Virus record (IMG/VR): IMGVR_UViG_3300031834_000002
Location: 1-64,000 of that record
Direction: 5' to 3' (one strand)
From: a virus
Length of the DNA: 64,000 nucleotides
Below, piece by piece: positions 6,826 through 15,037 of the stretch. A model generated the notes under the pieces. The model did not search any database and had not been told where the DNA came from. It was given only the letters and a program-made list of their open reading frames with translations. Both the position numbers and the translations under genes were made by a program. Numbering within the stretch: position 1 is the first letter of the stretch; every line of letters begins with the position of its first letter.

Positions 6826-7780
6826 AATTTTAATTATTGTAATTGGTGGTTTAATATTATCTATTTTATTATTTATTTATGTGGGGTTGTCTTTTGGAGC
6901 TAATGTTACCGATACTGCTGGCGGAAATAAAGGATATATATTAGTAAATGACGGAACAGGACAAGGACATAGAGGCACTTGGACAGACCCTACTTTTTTA
7001 AAGGGCGACAAAGGCGATACAGGAGCGACAGGGCAACAGGGTATTCAAGGTATTAAGGGTAATACTGGAAGTCAAGGGATACAAGGTATCAAAGGAGATA
7101 CTGGCAATATAGGACAAAATGGACTTAATGGTATTGACGGTATAAATGGAATAGACGGAGTTAATGGATTAAATGGCATTGACGGAACAAAAGGAGATAT
7201 AGGATTAACTGGCGATAAAGGCGATAAGGGAGATACTGGTGCAAACGGAAAAGATGTTGACCCTGCAACAGTTAATAATTTACAAAATGCCGATACTACT
7301 TTACAGAGTAATATAAATACTGAAACAACAACAAGGAAAGACGGAGATACTAAATTAAGCGATACAATAAATGCTAAAGATATTACACAAACAAATTGGA
7401 ATAAACAACAAGATAATCAATTATCTAACCACGAAGATAGAATAAATAACCATGATAAAAGAATAGGAAAACTTGAAGAAACTCAAGTGAATGTGCGAGG
7501 AGAAGTAATTTTACAACAAGGACGCAGACATAAAATAGGAGTATATGGTAAATACAACACGAATAGAAATGTAATAGGAGAGGTAGGGCTATCCATTACC
7601 ATGTCATTAGACGATAGTTATGAAATGAAAGAGATAGATAAACTTAATTCTAAAATAGAAAAATTACAAAGTCTTTTAGAAAAACAAGATATAGAAACTG
7701 AAACAGTAAAAGAAGGTAATAAAACTATTATCAGAATAAAACAAAAAGATGGCGTTATAAAAGTAATGAATAAATTTTAA
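6815..7780 (+). CDS. Membrane-anchored collagen-like (Gly-X-Y) protein, 321 aa
   Basis: Residues 4-28 form one hydrophobic helix (signal anchor or signal peptide). About residues 62-146 are Gly-X-Y triplets (GDKGDTGATG, GIQGIKGDTG, GLNGIDGING), as in collagen-like trimeric fibres. Next come helical segments with paired NHEDRINNHDKRI repeats, a short beta region (VGLSITMSLDDS, reminiscent of trimeric autotransporter anchors) and a coiled coil (about 275-295). It probably forms a trimeric fibre on the cell envelope. It is far from the tail genes and on the opposite strand, so a display role on the infected cell is as likely as a virion role. Confidence 0.65.
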   Translation: MNNKILIIVIGGLILSILLFIYVGLSFGANVTDTAGGNKGYILVNDGTGQGHRGTWTDPTFLKGDKGDTGATGQQGIQGIKGNTGSQGIQGIKGDTGNIGQNGLNGIDGINGIDGVNGLNGIDGTKGDIGLTGDKGDKGDTGANGKDVDPATVNNLQNADTTLQSNINTETTTRKDGDTKLSDTINAKDITQTNWNKQQDNQLSNHEDRINNHDKRIGKLEETQVNVRGEVILQQGRRHKIGVYGKYNTNRNVIGEVGLSITMSLDDSYEMKEIDKLNSKIEKLQSLLEKQDIETETVKEGNKTIIRIKQKDGVIKVMNKF

Positions 7781-7782
7781 AT

Positions 7783-7812
7783 TTGCTTTGGTGTAATGTT
7801 ATATGATATAAT
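7783..7812 (+). promoter_or_regulatory. Promoter, repeated class II type
   Basis: TTGCTT at 7783-7788, an 18-base spacer starting TGGTGTAATG and TATAAT at 7807-7812. The same spacer motif occurs in the other class II promoters. It starts the GGDEF-RuvB-like operon. Confidence 0.7.
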
Positions 7813-7832
7813 AGAAGTAGAAAGAAAATAAT

Positions 7833-8315
7833 ATGATAACTCAAAAAGAACAAATAGAAGAACTAAAAAAACAACTTAAAATATATAAAAAATTAAGTAT
7901 ATATGACGAATTAACTGGTATATATAACAAAAGAAAATTAGAAGAAGATTTAATAAAATATTGTAAACTTAATGAAAGATATAATACCAATTTTACAATA
8001 TTAATGCTTGATATAGACCGATTTAAAGATATAAATGATACAAAAGGACATCTTATTGGGGATAAAATATTAAAACAAATGGCAAGAACTTTAAAAACAA
8101 CTATTCGTCTAACAGATAAATTATATCGTCTTTCTGGAGATGAATTTATACTTGTAGTTACTCGTTATAAAATAGAAGAATTTATTAAGCGTATAAAAAA
8201 TATATTAAAAAGAATAAATATAGAAGTAAGTATAGGACATTGTGATATATCTAAAAATTGTTTAGAAATTGTAGATAAATTAATGTATGAAGATAAAAGG
8301 AGTAAAACTAAATGA
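7833..8315 (+). CDS. GGDEF-domain protein (putative diguanylate cyclase), 160 aa
   Basis: A short N-terminal coiled coil (residues 3-22) leads into a complete GGDEF domain: the DELTGIYNKR start (25-34), the metal-binding LDIDRFKDIND segment (59-69), an RxxD product-inhibition site (92-95), then five residues and the signature SGDEF (101-105), and the closing SIGH strand with LMYEDKR. Such enzymes make c-di-GMP from two GTP. The signature has Ser for the first Gly, a change tolerated in some active enzymes. No sensor domain or membrane segment is present. It stands first behind its own promoter and overlaps the RuvB-like gene by ATGA. Confidence 0.8.
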   Translation: MITQKEQIEELKKQLKIYKKLSIYDELTGIYNKRKLEEDLIKYCKLNERYNTNFTILMLDIDRFKDINDTKGHLIGDKILKQMARTLKTTIRLTDKLYRLSGDEFILVVTRYKIEEFIKRIKNILKRINIEVSIGHCDISKNCLEIVDKLMYEDKRSKTK

Positions 8316-9430
8316 CATTTTTTGTTATATTTCTTATGTGTTTAGGATATTATCTTTATAAATATTCTAAAAAATTGAATTTTTTTGAAACACGACCTTC
8401 GCAAATTGTTATATCTTCTCTTACAGATAGAGATATTCCTATTGAAAATGCTCCACAAGACCATTTAAACGTAGTAATACAAGATAGTCAGATAGATATA
8501 AGTAGAATAAAAGAATATAAAGGACAAAGTATAAAAAAGTTTGAATTTAGACCTTATGATTTTAATACTTTTATAGGACAACAGGAGGCAAAAGAAAGAA
8601 CAAAAATTGCTATTAGAAAAATACAAAGAGGATTAAGAGGACATATATTTATAGACGGAAGGCAAGGAGTAGGCAAAACTACATTTGTAAATATTTTAGC
8701 AAAAATGTTAAATGCTCATCTTATTACAAGAGTAGGAAGGCAGATAGACCCTGATGAATTAACTAATATAATCAATGAAATTAATACTTGTCCTGAACAA
8801 AATGTAATTTTCTTTTTAGATGAAATGGACAGCACAGACCGCAAAGTTATTAAAATACTTAATCCTGTCATAGAAGAATTTACAATATCAGGTAAAAAGA
8901 TAAAACCATTTATTTTTTGTGGTGCAAGTATACAGAAATCAATTTTATTACATAATAATCCTGATACAATGGATAGAATACAAATCCATTTAAAGTTTGA
9001 ACGATATACAATCGAAGAATTAAAACAAATTATTAAACAATATATTAATCAATTATTTCCCGAAGAAATTATATCAGAAGAAAATATAGATATTATCGCT
9101 CGTAATTCAAAATTTACTCCTCGTATAGCAATTTCGCTGGCAGAGGAATTAGTTATTGTAGAAAATATATCAAAAGTATTACATAATTGGAAAATTGTTA
9201 AAAATGGACTAACTGAATTAGATATAAGAGTTTTACAAACTTTGTCAGAATTAAAAAGACCGATAGGAGCAAATGCTTTGGCTCAAAGATGTAAATTAAC
9301 GGAATTAGAATACAGTAGAGAGATAGAACCTTTTTTATGCGAAGAAGGATATATTTTAAGGATGCCTTCTCGTATTTTAGGAGAAAAAGGACTACAAATA
9401 TTGAAGGAACTTAAAGATGAAAAATTGTAA
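8312..9430 (+). CDS. Membrane-anchored RuvB-like AAA+ ATPase, 372 aa
   Basis: An N-terminal hydrophobic helix (residues 2-17) is followed by a ~60-residue linker, then a RuvB-like ATPase: RPYDFNTFIGQ (80-90), Walker A GRQGVGKT (116-123), Walker B FFLDEMD (167-173), a probable arginine finger (MDR about 220), and the RuvB C-terminal winged helix (GLTELDIRVLQTL ... ALAQRC ... EPFLCEEGYILR). RuvB drives Holliday-junction branch migration; a RuvC is encoded at 25.8 kb, but no RuvA was seen. The membrane anchor is unusual and could tether recombination or another task to the envelope. Confidence 0.75.
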   Translation: MTFFVIFLMCLGYYLYKYSKKLNFFETRPSQIVISSLTDRDIPIENAPQDHLNVVIQDSQIDISRIKEYKGQSIKKFEFRPYDFNTFIGQQEAKERTKIAIRKIQRGLRGHIFIDGRQGVGKTTFVNILAKMLNAHLITRVGRQIDPDELTNIINEINTCPEQNVIFFLDEMDSTDRKVIKILNPVIEEFTISGKKIKPFIFCGASIQKSILLHNNPDTMDRIQIHLKFERYTIEELKQIIKQYINQLFPEEIISEENIDIIARNSKFTPRIAISLAEELVIVENISKVLHNWKIVKNGLTELDIRVLQTLSELKRPIGANALAQRCKLTELEYSREIEPFLCEEGYILRMPSRILGEKGLQILKELKDEKL

Positions 9431-9911
9431 ATTTTGTGGAAAAGAATTAAGTAAATCTTCTATACAAAAGAAAATAGAAAGATGTTCTAACTGTTATCAT
9501 AAAAGCCGAATAAAAGAAAATGCTACAAGAAAAATCAAACATTATTGTAAAAACTGTTCTAAAATAATAGACAGAAGGTCAATAAGATGTATTAACTGTT
9601 GTGCCAAAATAAGAATAGGTAAAAAAAGACCCGAACACAGTAAAATAATGAAAGGTATTAATAATCCTATGTTCGGAAGTTATAGGATAGGAAAAAATAA
9701 TCCTAATTTTGGAAAAAGACACAATAAAAAGAATGATACAGAACGACATCATATAGATTTAGACCACGATAATAATAACAAAAGCAATATATTGTTATGG
9801 ACAAAAACAAATCATATTAGATTACATCAGAGGGCTTATGAATATTTAGTCAAAAAAGAATTAATCAGAAAATATATAAAGTGGTTTATTAAACGATATT
9901 ATATAAAATAG
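9417..9911 (+). CDS. HNH homing endonuclease with zinc ribbons, 164 aa
   Basis: Starts within the last codons of the RuvB-like gene. The N-terminus has CKFC, CSNC, CKNC and CINC knuckles (two zinc ribbons), then NUMOD3-type motifs (PEHSKIMKGINNPMFG, KNNPNFGK), then an HNH core (RHHIDLDHDNNNKSNILLWTKTNHIRLH). Free-standing endonucleases of this kind spread by cutting genomes that lack them. The zinc-ribbon/NUMOD3 part recurs in the endonucleases at 28.0, 37.9, 57.8 and 59.4 kb. Confidence 0.85.
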   Translation: MKNCKFCGKELSKSSIQKKIERCSNCYHKSRIKENATRKIKHYCKNCSKIIDRRSIRCINCCAKIRIGKKRPEHSKIMKGINNPMFGSYRIGKNNPNFGKRHNKKNDTERHHIDLDHDNNNKSNILLWTKTNHIRLHQRAYEYLVKKELIRKYIKWFIKRYYIK

Positions 9912-9925
9912 AAAGAGAGGGATTT

Positions 9926-10330
9926 ATGAACTACAAACAATTTCTCACGCATTTAAAAGAAGATTATAGTGTAGACCATTTACAAAAGATTTTAAACGGA
10001 AAAGTAGGATTTAATCCTAAACTTACTACTAAATTATCTGTTACTCAACGTAAATATTTATTTGAAAAATATTTACCAAAAATAATAAAACAATTGGAAA
10101 GAGATAATGAAAAAGATATTCTTTTATGGCAAAAAGCTCCTATTTTAAAACTTGCTTTTGTAAGATGTCAACAGAAAAAATTAGGTATTGAATATCTTTT
10201 TGATGAAGCAATGAATATAGTCAATCATTTAAACTGTGATAATAAAGGCCAAGCAATCAGTCAAAGATTTAAAGAATATTATAAACATACTAAAAATGGA
10301 GATTATAATAATGGAACTTTCGAAATTTAA
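9926..10330 (+). CDS. Hypothetical protein, 134 aa
   Basis: RBS GAAAGAGAGGG. Mostly helical and basic (HLKEDYSVDHLQKILNGK, RKYLFEKYLPKIIKQL). It overlaps the recombinase gene by 20 bases and may act with it, for instance as a DNA-binding accessory; no family recognised. Confidence 0.5.
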   Translation: MNYKQFLTHLKEDYSVDHLQKILNGKVGFNPKLTTKLSVTQRKYLFEKYLPKIIKQLERDNEKDILLWQKAPILKLAFVRCQQKKLGIEYLFDEAMNIVNHLNCDNKGQAISQRFKEYYKHTKNGDYNNGTFEI

Positions 10331-11117
10331 AGATTATCTTTTATTAAATGGACGTTCATTTAATACCACATTGAATTATATTGCACGAATTCAACAGGTA
10401 TTAACTTTTACGAAAGAAATATTAACAACAGAAACAATTAATAGTTTTTTAAAAGATATGCAAACAAAATCTAAAGCGTCAACTATTAATGCCTACGTTA
10501 ATGCGATTAAGAGTTATCTTATATTTATAAAACAAACGGATATAATATTACCTAAAAAATTAAAAGAAGAAAAACGATTGCCTGAAAATTTTGATGAGAA
10601 ATATTTAGAAGAAAAGATTATTCCTATTATTATGGCAACAGAAAGAAAAGATTATTTACGATTAAAAGCAATATTTTATTTTCTATTTTATTCTGGTATA
10701 AGAGTAGGTGAGATTGATAATTTAAAACGAATAGATTTTGATTTGGAACAGAAACAAGTTAAGGTATATATATCAAAAACCAAAGAAGAAAGAATAGTAT
10801 TATTTACTGAAATAGCGAAAGATATTATTAAAGAATATTTTAATAGTGAACCAGAAGAAAAAAATGCTTTTAATATGACCTCTATGGCGGTTAAACAGAA
10901 ATGTTATCGTATGAAAGAACATTTTCCAGAGATTAATTTTCATCCTCATTTATTTAGACACAGTTACGCTATTTTTGTATTAAAAAAAGGAATAGATATA
11001 GATAACCTTCGTAAATTACTTGGACATCATTCAATCACAAGCACTACAAGATATTCAGAACTCAATAATGCTCAAATTAAAGAGTTATGGAATAAGAAAG
11101 TAGAAGGAAAGGGGTAG
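10311..11117 (+). CDS. Tyrosine recombinase (XerD/integrase family), 268 aa
   Basis: The N-terminal SAM-like core-binding domain covers about residues 1-85. The catalytic domain shows Arg131 in SGIRVGE, a Lys in ISKTKEE (about 156), His213-x-x-Arg216 in HPHLFRHSY, His239 in LGHHS and the nucleophile Tyr248 in TTRYSE, so the set is complete. It may serve integration, dimer resolution or DNA inversion; no attachment site was found beside it and no repressor is seen in the window. I chose the ATG at 10311 because it gives the usual XerD start, although longer starts exist. Confidence 0.85.
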   Translation: MELSKFKDYLLLNGRSFNTTLNYIARIQQVLTFTKEILTTETINSFLKDMQTKSKASTINAYVNAIKSYLIFIKQTDIILPKKLKEEKRLPENFDEKYLEEKIIPIIMATERKDYLRLKAIFYFLFYSGIRVGEIDNLKRIDFDLEQKQVKVYISKTKEERIVLFTEIAKDIIKEYFNSEPEEKNAFNMTSMAVKQKCYRMKEHFPEINFHPHLFRHSYAIFVLKKGIDIDNLRKLLGHHSITSTTRYSELNNAQIKELWNKKVEGKG

Positions 11118-11120
11118 ATA

Positions 11121-11267
11121 ATGAATTATCATATAGAAGTCAAAAATAGCATTAAGAAATGGGAACGAATAGCAAGTTTTCAATATCCACAAGATAGAGA
11201 CGATTGTGTTATTTGTTTTATAGATATATACAAAGATTATAAATTTAGAACTATTGATGAGGAATAA
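11121..11267 (+). CDS. Small hypothetical protein, 48 aa
   Basis: RBS AGGAAAGGGG lies inside the end of the recombinase gene. Alpha/beta with CVICFIDIYKDYKF. Unknown. Confidence 0.45.
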   Translation: MNYHIEVKNSIKKWERIASFQYPQDRDDCVICFIDIYKDYKFRTIDEE

Positions 11268-11270
11268 AAA

Positions 11271-11534
11271 ATGAAAGATAGTATAGCCCTTATGCAAATT
11301 TATAGAGGATATTTAGAACTTACAGGAGATTTAGTATCTCTTTTGGAAAATCATTTAGAAAAATCTAAAAACAATAATTTATCAAAGAATTTAAAAGAAA
11401 AATATAAAGAATTTAGAAAACATAGTTATAATTTAACAGAAAGATTAAATGCAGACCTCCATAAATTAATAAAAATAGATTATGAACTTAAAAATTTAGA
11501 GGAATTAGAAAATGAAAAAAATCAAAAGAATTAA
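11271..11534 (+). CDS. Coiled-coil hypothetical protein, 87 aa
   Basis: Three bases after the previous stop; its RBS (GATGAGG) lies there. The protein is almost entirely helical, with leucine-rich heptads and high charge. Function unknown. Confidence 0.5.
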   Translation: MKDSIALMQIYRGYLELTGDLVSLLENHLEKSKNNNLSKNLKEKYKEFRKHSYNLTERLNADLHKLIKIDYELKNLEELENEKNQKN

Positions 11535-11679
11535 AACAAGGCATATATGGAATAGAAATCCTAAAACGCAAATTGTGCCTAATAAAAAACATAAAATAGA
11601 TAAAAATTTATCCATTGATTTATTAAAAGGACAAAAAATAACAGAAAGAGATTTAGATGAATTAGATGAAGTATATTAA
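11512..11679 (+). CDS. Small basic hypothetical protein, 55 aa
   Basis: Overlaps the previous gene by 23 bases and is preceded by GAGGAATTAG. Lysine-rich first half, acidic end (ERDLDELDEVY). Unknown role. Confidence 0.4.
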   Translation: MKKIKRIKTRHIWNRNPKTQIVPNKKHKIDKNLSIDLLKGQKITERDLDELDEVY

Positions 11680-11689
11680 AAAGGAGTTT

Positions 11690-11869
11690 ATGGCAAAAGA
11701 AAGAACGTGGGATAACTGTCCATGTTGCGGAACAAAATTATTAAGAGAATATTGGGGAATGAAGGACGAAAATATAATTTGTTGGAGATATACTTGTGAT
11801 AATGGACAGTGTAAATTTGGAATTAATCTTGTAGATAGACCGATAAATGACACTGAACCTATAAATTAG
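11690..11869 (+). CDS. Zinc-ribbon mini-protein, 59 aa
   Basis: The ATG at 11690 has AAAAAGGAG five bases upstream and is preferred over an upstream in-frame ATG. CPCC near residue 10 and CDNGQC near 36 give a zinc-binding ribbon with an unusual second spacing. Function unknown. Confidence 0.5.
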   Translation: MAKERTWDNCPCCGTKLLREYWGMKDENIICWRYTCDNGQCKFGINLVDRPINDTEPIN

Positions 11870-11889
11870 TAGTATTATAGGAGGATTAA

Positions 11890-12297
11890 ATGCCTGATAA
11901 AGAATGTTGTGCAAATTGTAGATTTTATGTAAGCGACGGAAAATATTGCGATTATTGGGCTTATAATGTAGAATACTTAACAGGAGAAAAAGATGATTTA
12001 ATAAGTGTTTGTCCTGATTTCGAAAGAGCAAGATTAAAAGAAGATGAATACGAAGATGAAGAAGGAACTCAAAATTTAAAACCAATTGGAGATAATTATC
12101 CTACTTACAAATCATTAATAGTATCTTTGGGATTAAGAAAAGAAAGAACAACTATGGTAAAAAAATTATTAAATACAGAAAATAAGAGAATTACAAAAGA
12201 TGATATTATCGATATGCAAATTGACCTTTATCTATATGACAAAGGATGTAGAAAAGAAAAAATAAAACGAATTTATAAAAGAAAGAAGAAAGAATAA
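11890..12297 (+). CDS. Cysteine-rich hypothetical protein, 135 aa
   Basis: RBS ATAGGAGGAT. The N-terminus CCANCRFYV...YCDYW...VCPDF has a cysteine spacing seen in small metal-binding phage proteins (possibly Fe-S or zinc). An acidic linker and a lysine-rich helical end follow (KKEKIKRIYKRKKKE). Unknown role. Confidence 0.5.
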   Translation: MPDKECCANCRFYVSDGKYCDYWAYNVEYLTGEKDDLISVCPDFERARLKEDEYEDEEGTQNLKPIGDNYPTYKSLIVSLGLRKERTTMVKKLLNTENKRITKDDIIDMQIDLYLYDKGCRKEKIKRIYKRKKKE

Positions 12298-12298
12298 A

Positions 12299-12430
12299 AT
12301 GGTATATAAAATTTGCTTCTATATGATGTTGACAGGGTATTTAGGTTTATCATTACAGACCACAGATATAAAAGGAAAGTTAATTGGTATTGTTTTATTA
12401 ATAGCTAATGCTCTTATTTTTTATAAATAA
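12299..12430 (+). CDS. Membrane mini-protein, 43 aa
   Basis: Two hydrophobic segments (about 3-18 and 27-42) in a tiny frame between two genes. The upstream gene ends in AAAGAAGAAAGAA, a weak RBS. A promoter-like TTGCTT lies within it but lacks a good -10 box. Confidence 0.35.
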   Translation: MVYKICFYMMLTGYLGLSLQTTDIKGKLIGIVLLIANALIFYK

Positions 12431-12442
12431 GGAGATAATATT

Positions 12443-13600
12443 ATGAATAAAATTTGTGTTCGTAAAGAAGGGAAAGCAACTTTAGTGGGAATTTTAATTC
12501 CTATTGGGTCATATTACGAAGAACCTCATATAAAAGGAATTAGTCATTTTATTGAGCATTGTTGTTTTAAGGGAACTAAAAATAGAACACAGAAAGAAAT
12601 TAATCTTGCAATAGAACAATACGGTGGCGATATTAATGCTTTCACCGATAATGAGATTACATTTTATTGGGCTAAAATTGCTAATCAATATAAAGATATA
12701 GCAATAGATGTTATAACTGATATAGTAACTAATCCTATATTTCCTTCTAAAGAAATAGATAAAGAACGAGAAGTAATTTTACAGGAATTAAAAATGTATG
12801 AGGATAATCCTTCTCATTATATTTATCAATTAGCAAATGAACATTATTATCCTAAAGATAATGGATTTTATTTACCAATAATAGGAACAGAAAAAACTTT
12901 ACAAAATATTAATAAAAAAGAAATATTAAATTATTATAAGAAATATTACAATAATCCTACTTTAATTATTATCGGAGATGTTAAAGATGAACTCTATATG
13001 GAAGAAGAATTGTCATTGGATTATCCTGATTATAGAATTCCTACAAAATTTAAGCGAAGAATATTTGAAAATAGAAAAGATATTAGTCAGTCAATTATGC
13101 TTATAAAAGCAGATGTTAATGTATCAGAATTTTCTGGCTTAGAAAAAGAATATTTAATGGACTTATTATCAGAAGTATATAATGATATGAGTGGTAGATT
13201 ATTTTCTAAAATAAGAGAAGAATATAATCTTGTTTACAGAATTCATTTTGGTATTACTATGAATTCTAATGGAATTATTAATTGGGAAGTTAATTTAGGA
13301 TTAAATAAAAATAAAATAAATAAAGCATATGATTTAATAATAAAAGAATTAAATCGACCTATCACAAAAAAAGAATTAGAAATCGCAGTTACTAAAACAA
13401 TAGGCTCTCAAGCCCTTAGAATTGAAAGTTTAAATTGTATTGCAGAAACAATTGCCTATGGAATAAGAGCCAATTTAGATTGGAATGAATATTTATTTAA
13501 TTATGAAAAAAATATTAATAAATATAAAAATAATTTGAATTATTTTTTAAAAAAGATGAATTTTAAAGAAAATATAATGGCAGGGATTATTCCTAAATAA
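12443..13600 (+). CDS. M16-family zinc metallopeptidase, 385 aa
   Basis: The inverted zinc motif HFIEH at residues 35-39 is followed by FKGTKNRTQKEIN and QYGGDINAFTDNEITFYW, and the third ligand lies in REVILQELKMYEDNP, as in mitochondrial processing peptidase-like and PqqL/YmxG-like enzymes. The second half (from about 200) matches the non-catalytic M16 C-terminal domain. No signal peptide, so it acts in the cytoplasm. M16 peptidases are rare in phages; the substrate is unknown. Confidence 0.85.
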   Translation: MNKICVRKEGKATLVGILIPIGSYYEEPHIKGISHFIEHCCFKGTKNRTQKEINLAIEQYGGDINAFTDNEITFYWAKIANQYKDIAIDVITDIVTNPIFPSKEIDKEREVILQELKMYEDNPSHYIYQLANEHYYPKDNGFYLPIIGTEKTLQNINKKEILNYYKKYYNNPTLIIIGDVKDELYMEEELSLDYPDYRIPTKFKRRIFENRKDISQSIMLIKADVNVSEFSGLEKEYLMDLLSEVYNDMSGRLFSKIREEYNLVYRIHFGITMNSNGIINWEVNLGLNKNKINKAYDLIIKELNRPITKKELEIAVTKTIGSQALRIESLNCIAETIAYGIRANLDWNEYLFNYEKNINKYKNNLNYFLKKMNFKENIMAGIIPK

Positions 13601-13629
13601 AAAGGAGAAAAGATTAAAAATAGAAACTA

Positions 13630-13658
13630 TTGACTCTTATGGGTAAATATGCTATACT
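13630..13658 (+). promoter_or_regulatory. Promoter, class I type (TTGACT-17-TATACT)
   Basis: TTGACT at 13630-13635, a 17-base spacer, an extended TGC and TATACT at 13653-13658, in the gap after the peptidase gene. Very close to a bacterial sigma70 consensus and to the promoters at 23564 and 35216. Confidence 0.75.
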
Positions 13659-13701
13659 TAAAGCGTAAAGTAAGATTGAATTTAACTGTAAGGAGAAAAA
13701 A

Positions 13702-14430
13702 ATGAATAAACAATTGATTGTTATAGGTATCGGATTTATATTGGTAGGATTTATATTGTCATATATTCGTAGAAAACTTGTTGGTTATATTGTCAAAAAA
13801 TCCCCTGAACTTGCCATTTCTGAAAAATTTAATCCCAAAAAATTTCTTAAAGGATTTGCTTTGACTGACCCTGTTTTATGGACAAAATCTATATTTGAAA
13901 TTATAGATTTAAGAAAATTAATTATATATGCTTTAATTGCCCTTACAATTTTTGGATTTGGTTATTATAAGAATTGGCAAAATACTCCTATTAAGATTGA
14001 TTTAGGATATGGTAAAGAAGCGGTTATAGACTTAGGTAATGGCGAATATATGCATATTACTAAAGATGGCGAAGTGCATATTCAGAACTCGCCAGACCCA
14101 AAATCTACTAATATTCTAAGAACTATATCAATTAAAGATATACCTAATTTAAAAGCCAAACTTGCTCCGATAGGATTACAATTCAAGCCTATTATAGTGG
14201 CAGGAATGAGTGCAGGAGCGAATGGTGGCGGAACAGAAGTAGGAGCAGGTATATCTTTCTTTAGATTTTATAAAATGCAAGCAGAAGCATTTATAACTAC
14301 ACATCCTGCAATATATTTAGGAACAAGTTATAGTATTACTGATAATGCAGGTATAGGAATAGCAATAGGCAAATCTTTAAGCGATACTAACGACACAAGA
14401 ATTATGATATATGGCAGAGTTAATTTTTAA
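13702..14430 (+). CDS. Membrane protein with extracytoplasmic beta-rich domain, 242 aa
   Basis: Membrane helices at about residues 5-22 and 72-90. The C-terminal part (about 95-242) is beta-rich with alternating glycines (GMSAGANGGGTEVGAGISFF, GTSYSITDNAGIGIAIG), which resembles small beta-barrel or pore-like phage membrane proteins. First gene of the 13.63-kb operon, with an AAGGAG RBS. Function unknown. Confidence 0.5.
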   Translation: MNKQLIVIGIGFILVGFILSYIRRKLVGYIVKKSPELAISEKFNPKKFLKGFALTDPVLWTKSIFEIIDLRKLIIYALIALTIFGFGYYKNWQNTPIKIDLGYGKEAVIDLGNGEYMHITKDGEVHIQNSPDPKSTNILRTISIKDIPNLKAKLAPIGLQFKPIIVAGMSAGANGGGTEVGAGISFFRFYKMQAEAFITTHPAIYLGTSYSITDNAGIGIAIGKSLSDTNDTRIMIYGRVNF

Positions 14431-14440
14431 AAAGGATAAA

Positions 14441-14629
14441 ATGAAAATAGAACTTAAAGAAATTAAAGCATTGATAGAAGTAGCAATTAAGATTGGTAAA
14501 ATAATAATAGATATAACATTTCATTTAGGAGAATCAACTTTAAAAGGAATAAAATGGATTTGTGGCACATTAATTTATTGTATAACTGCAATTTGTATAG
14601 TAATAGGAATTAATAAAAGGAAAAAATAA
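14441..14629 (+). CDS. Small membrane protein, 62 aa
   Basis: The ATG at 14441 has AAAAAGGAT upstream. An amphipathic start is followed by one clear helix (about 40-58) and a basic tail (INKRKK). Probably works with the membrane protein just before it. Confidence 0.45.
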   Translation: MKIELKEIKALIEVAIKIGKIIIDITFHLGESTLKGIKWICGTLIYCITAICIVIGINKRKK

Positions 14630-14630
14630 T

Positions 14631-14885
14631 ATGCCATATATAAAACAAGAATTAAGAATAAAATATGATAATATATTAAATCAAATGCCTGATATTGATA
14701 ATAAAGGAGATTTAGAATATTGTGTTTTTAAGTTAATGAAACGATTTATGAAAACAAGGGAAAAACGTTATTCTACTTTACATGAAGTCGTGTATGCTAT
14801 TATGCATTGTGCAGATGAATATAGGCGTAGATATTTAGATAAAAGAGAAGATGAAGCAATACAAGAAAATGGAAATATAGAATGA
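14631..14885 (+). CDS. DUF6899-like conserved phage protein, 84 aa
   Basis: The layout MPYIKQELR, GDLEYCVFKLM, YSTLHEVVYAI, DEYRRRYLDKREDEAIQENGNI matches a small conserved protein family found in many phages. All-helical; function unknown. The stop overlaps the next ATG (ATGA). Confidence 0.65.
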   Translation: MPYIKQELRIKYDNILNQMPDIDNKGDLEYCVFKLMKRFMKTREKRYSTLHEVVYAIMHCADEYRRRYLDKREDEAIQENGNIE

Positions 14886-15034
14886 CCAGAAAAGAAGAAC
14901 TCGAACAACAATTATATAATTTGAATACTGATTATAATGATTTCGGTGGCGATACAGTCTGTTTAGATGGCAATTTTACAACGGAACAATTAGAAATTAT
15001 TTTAGAACTTTTAAAATTAAATAAAAAGGAATAA
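14882..15034 (+). CDS. Small hypothetical protein, 50 aa
   Basis: Begins in an ATGA overlap. Two helices around a GGDTVCLDGNFTTEQ turn. The pattern is that of small phage proteins of unknown role. Confidence 0.45.
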   Translation: MTRKEELEQQLYNLNTDYNDFGGDTVCLDGNFTTEQLEIILELLKLNKKE

Positions 15035-15037
15035 AAT

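Noticed and set aside
11741-12085. 114-codon minus-strand frame
   Set aside because: Antisense to two well-supported small genes; no RBS.
12313-12343. TTGCTT plus TATTTA as a class II promoter
   Set aside because: Spacer motif and TATACT are missing.
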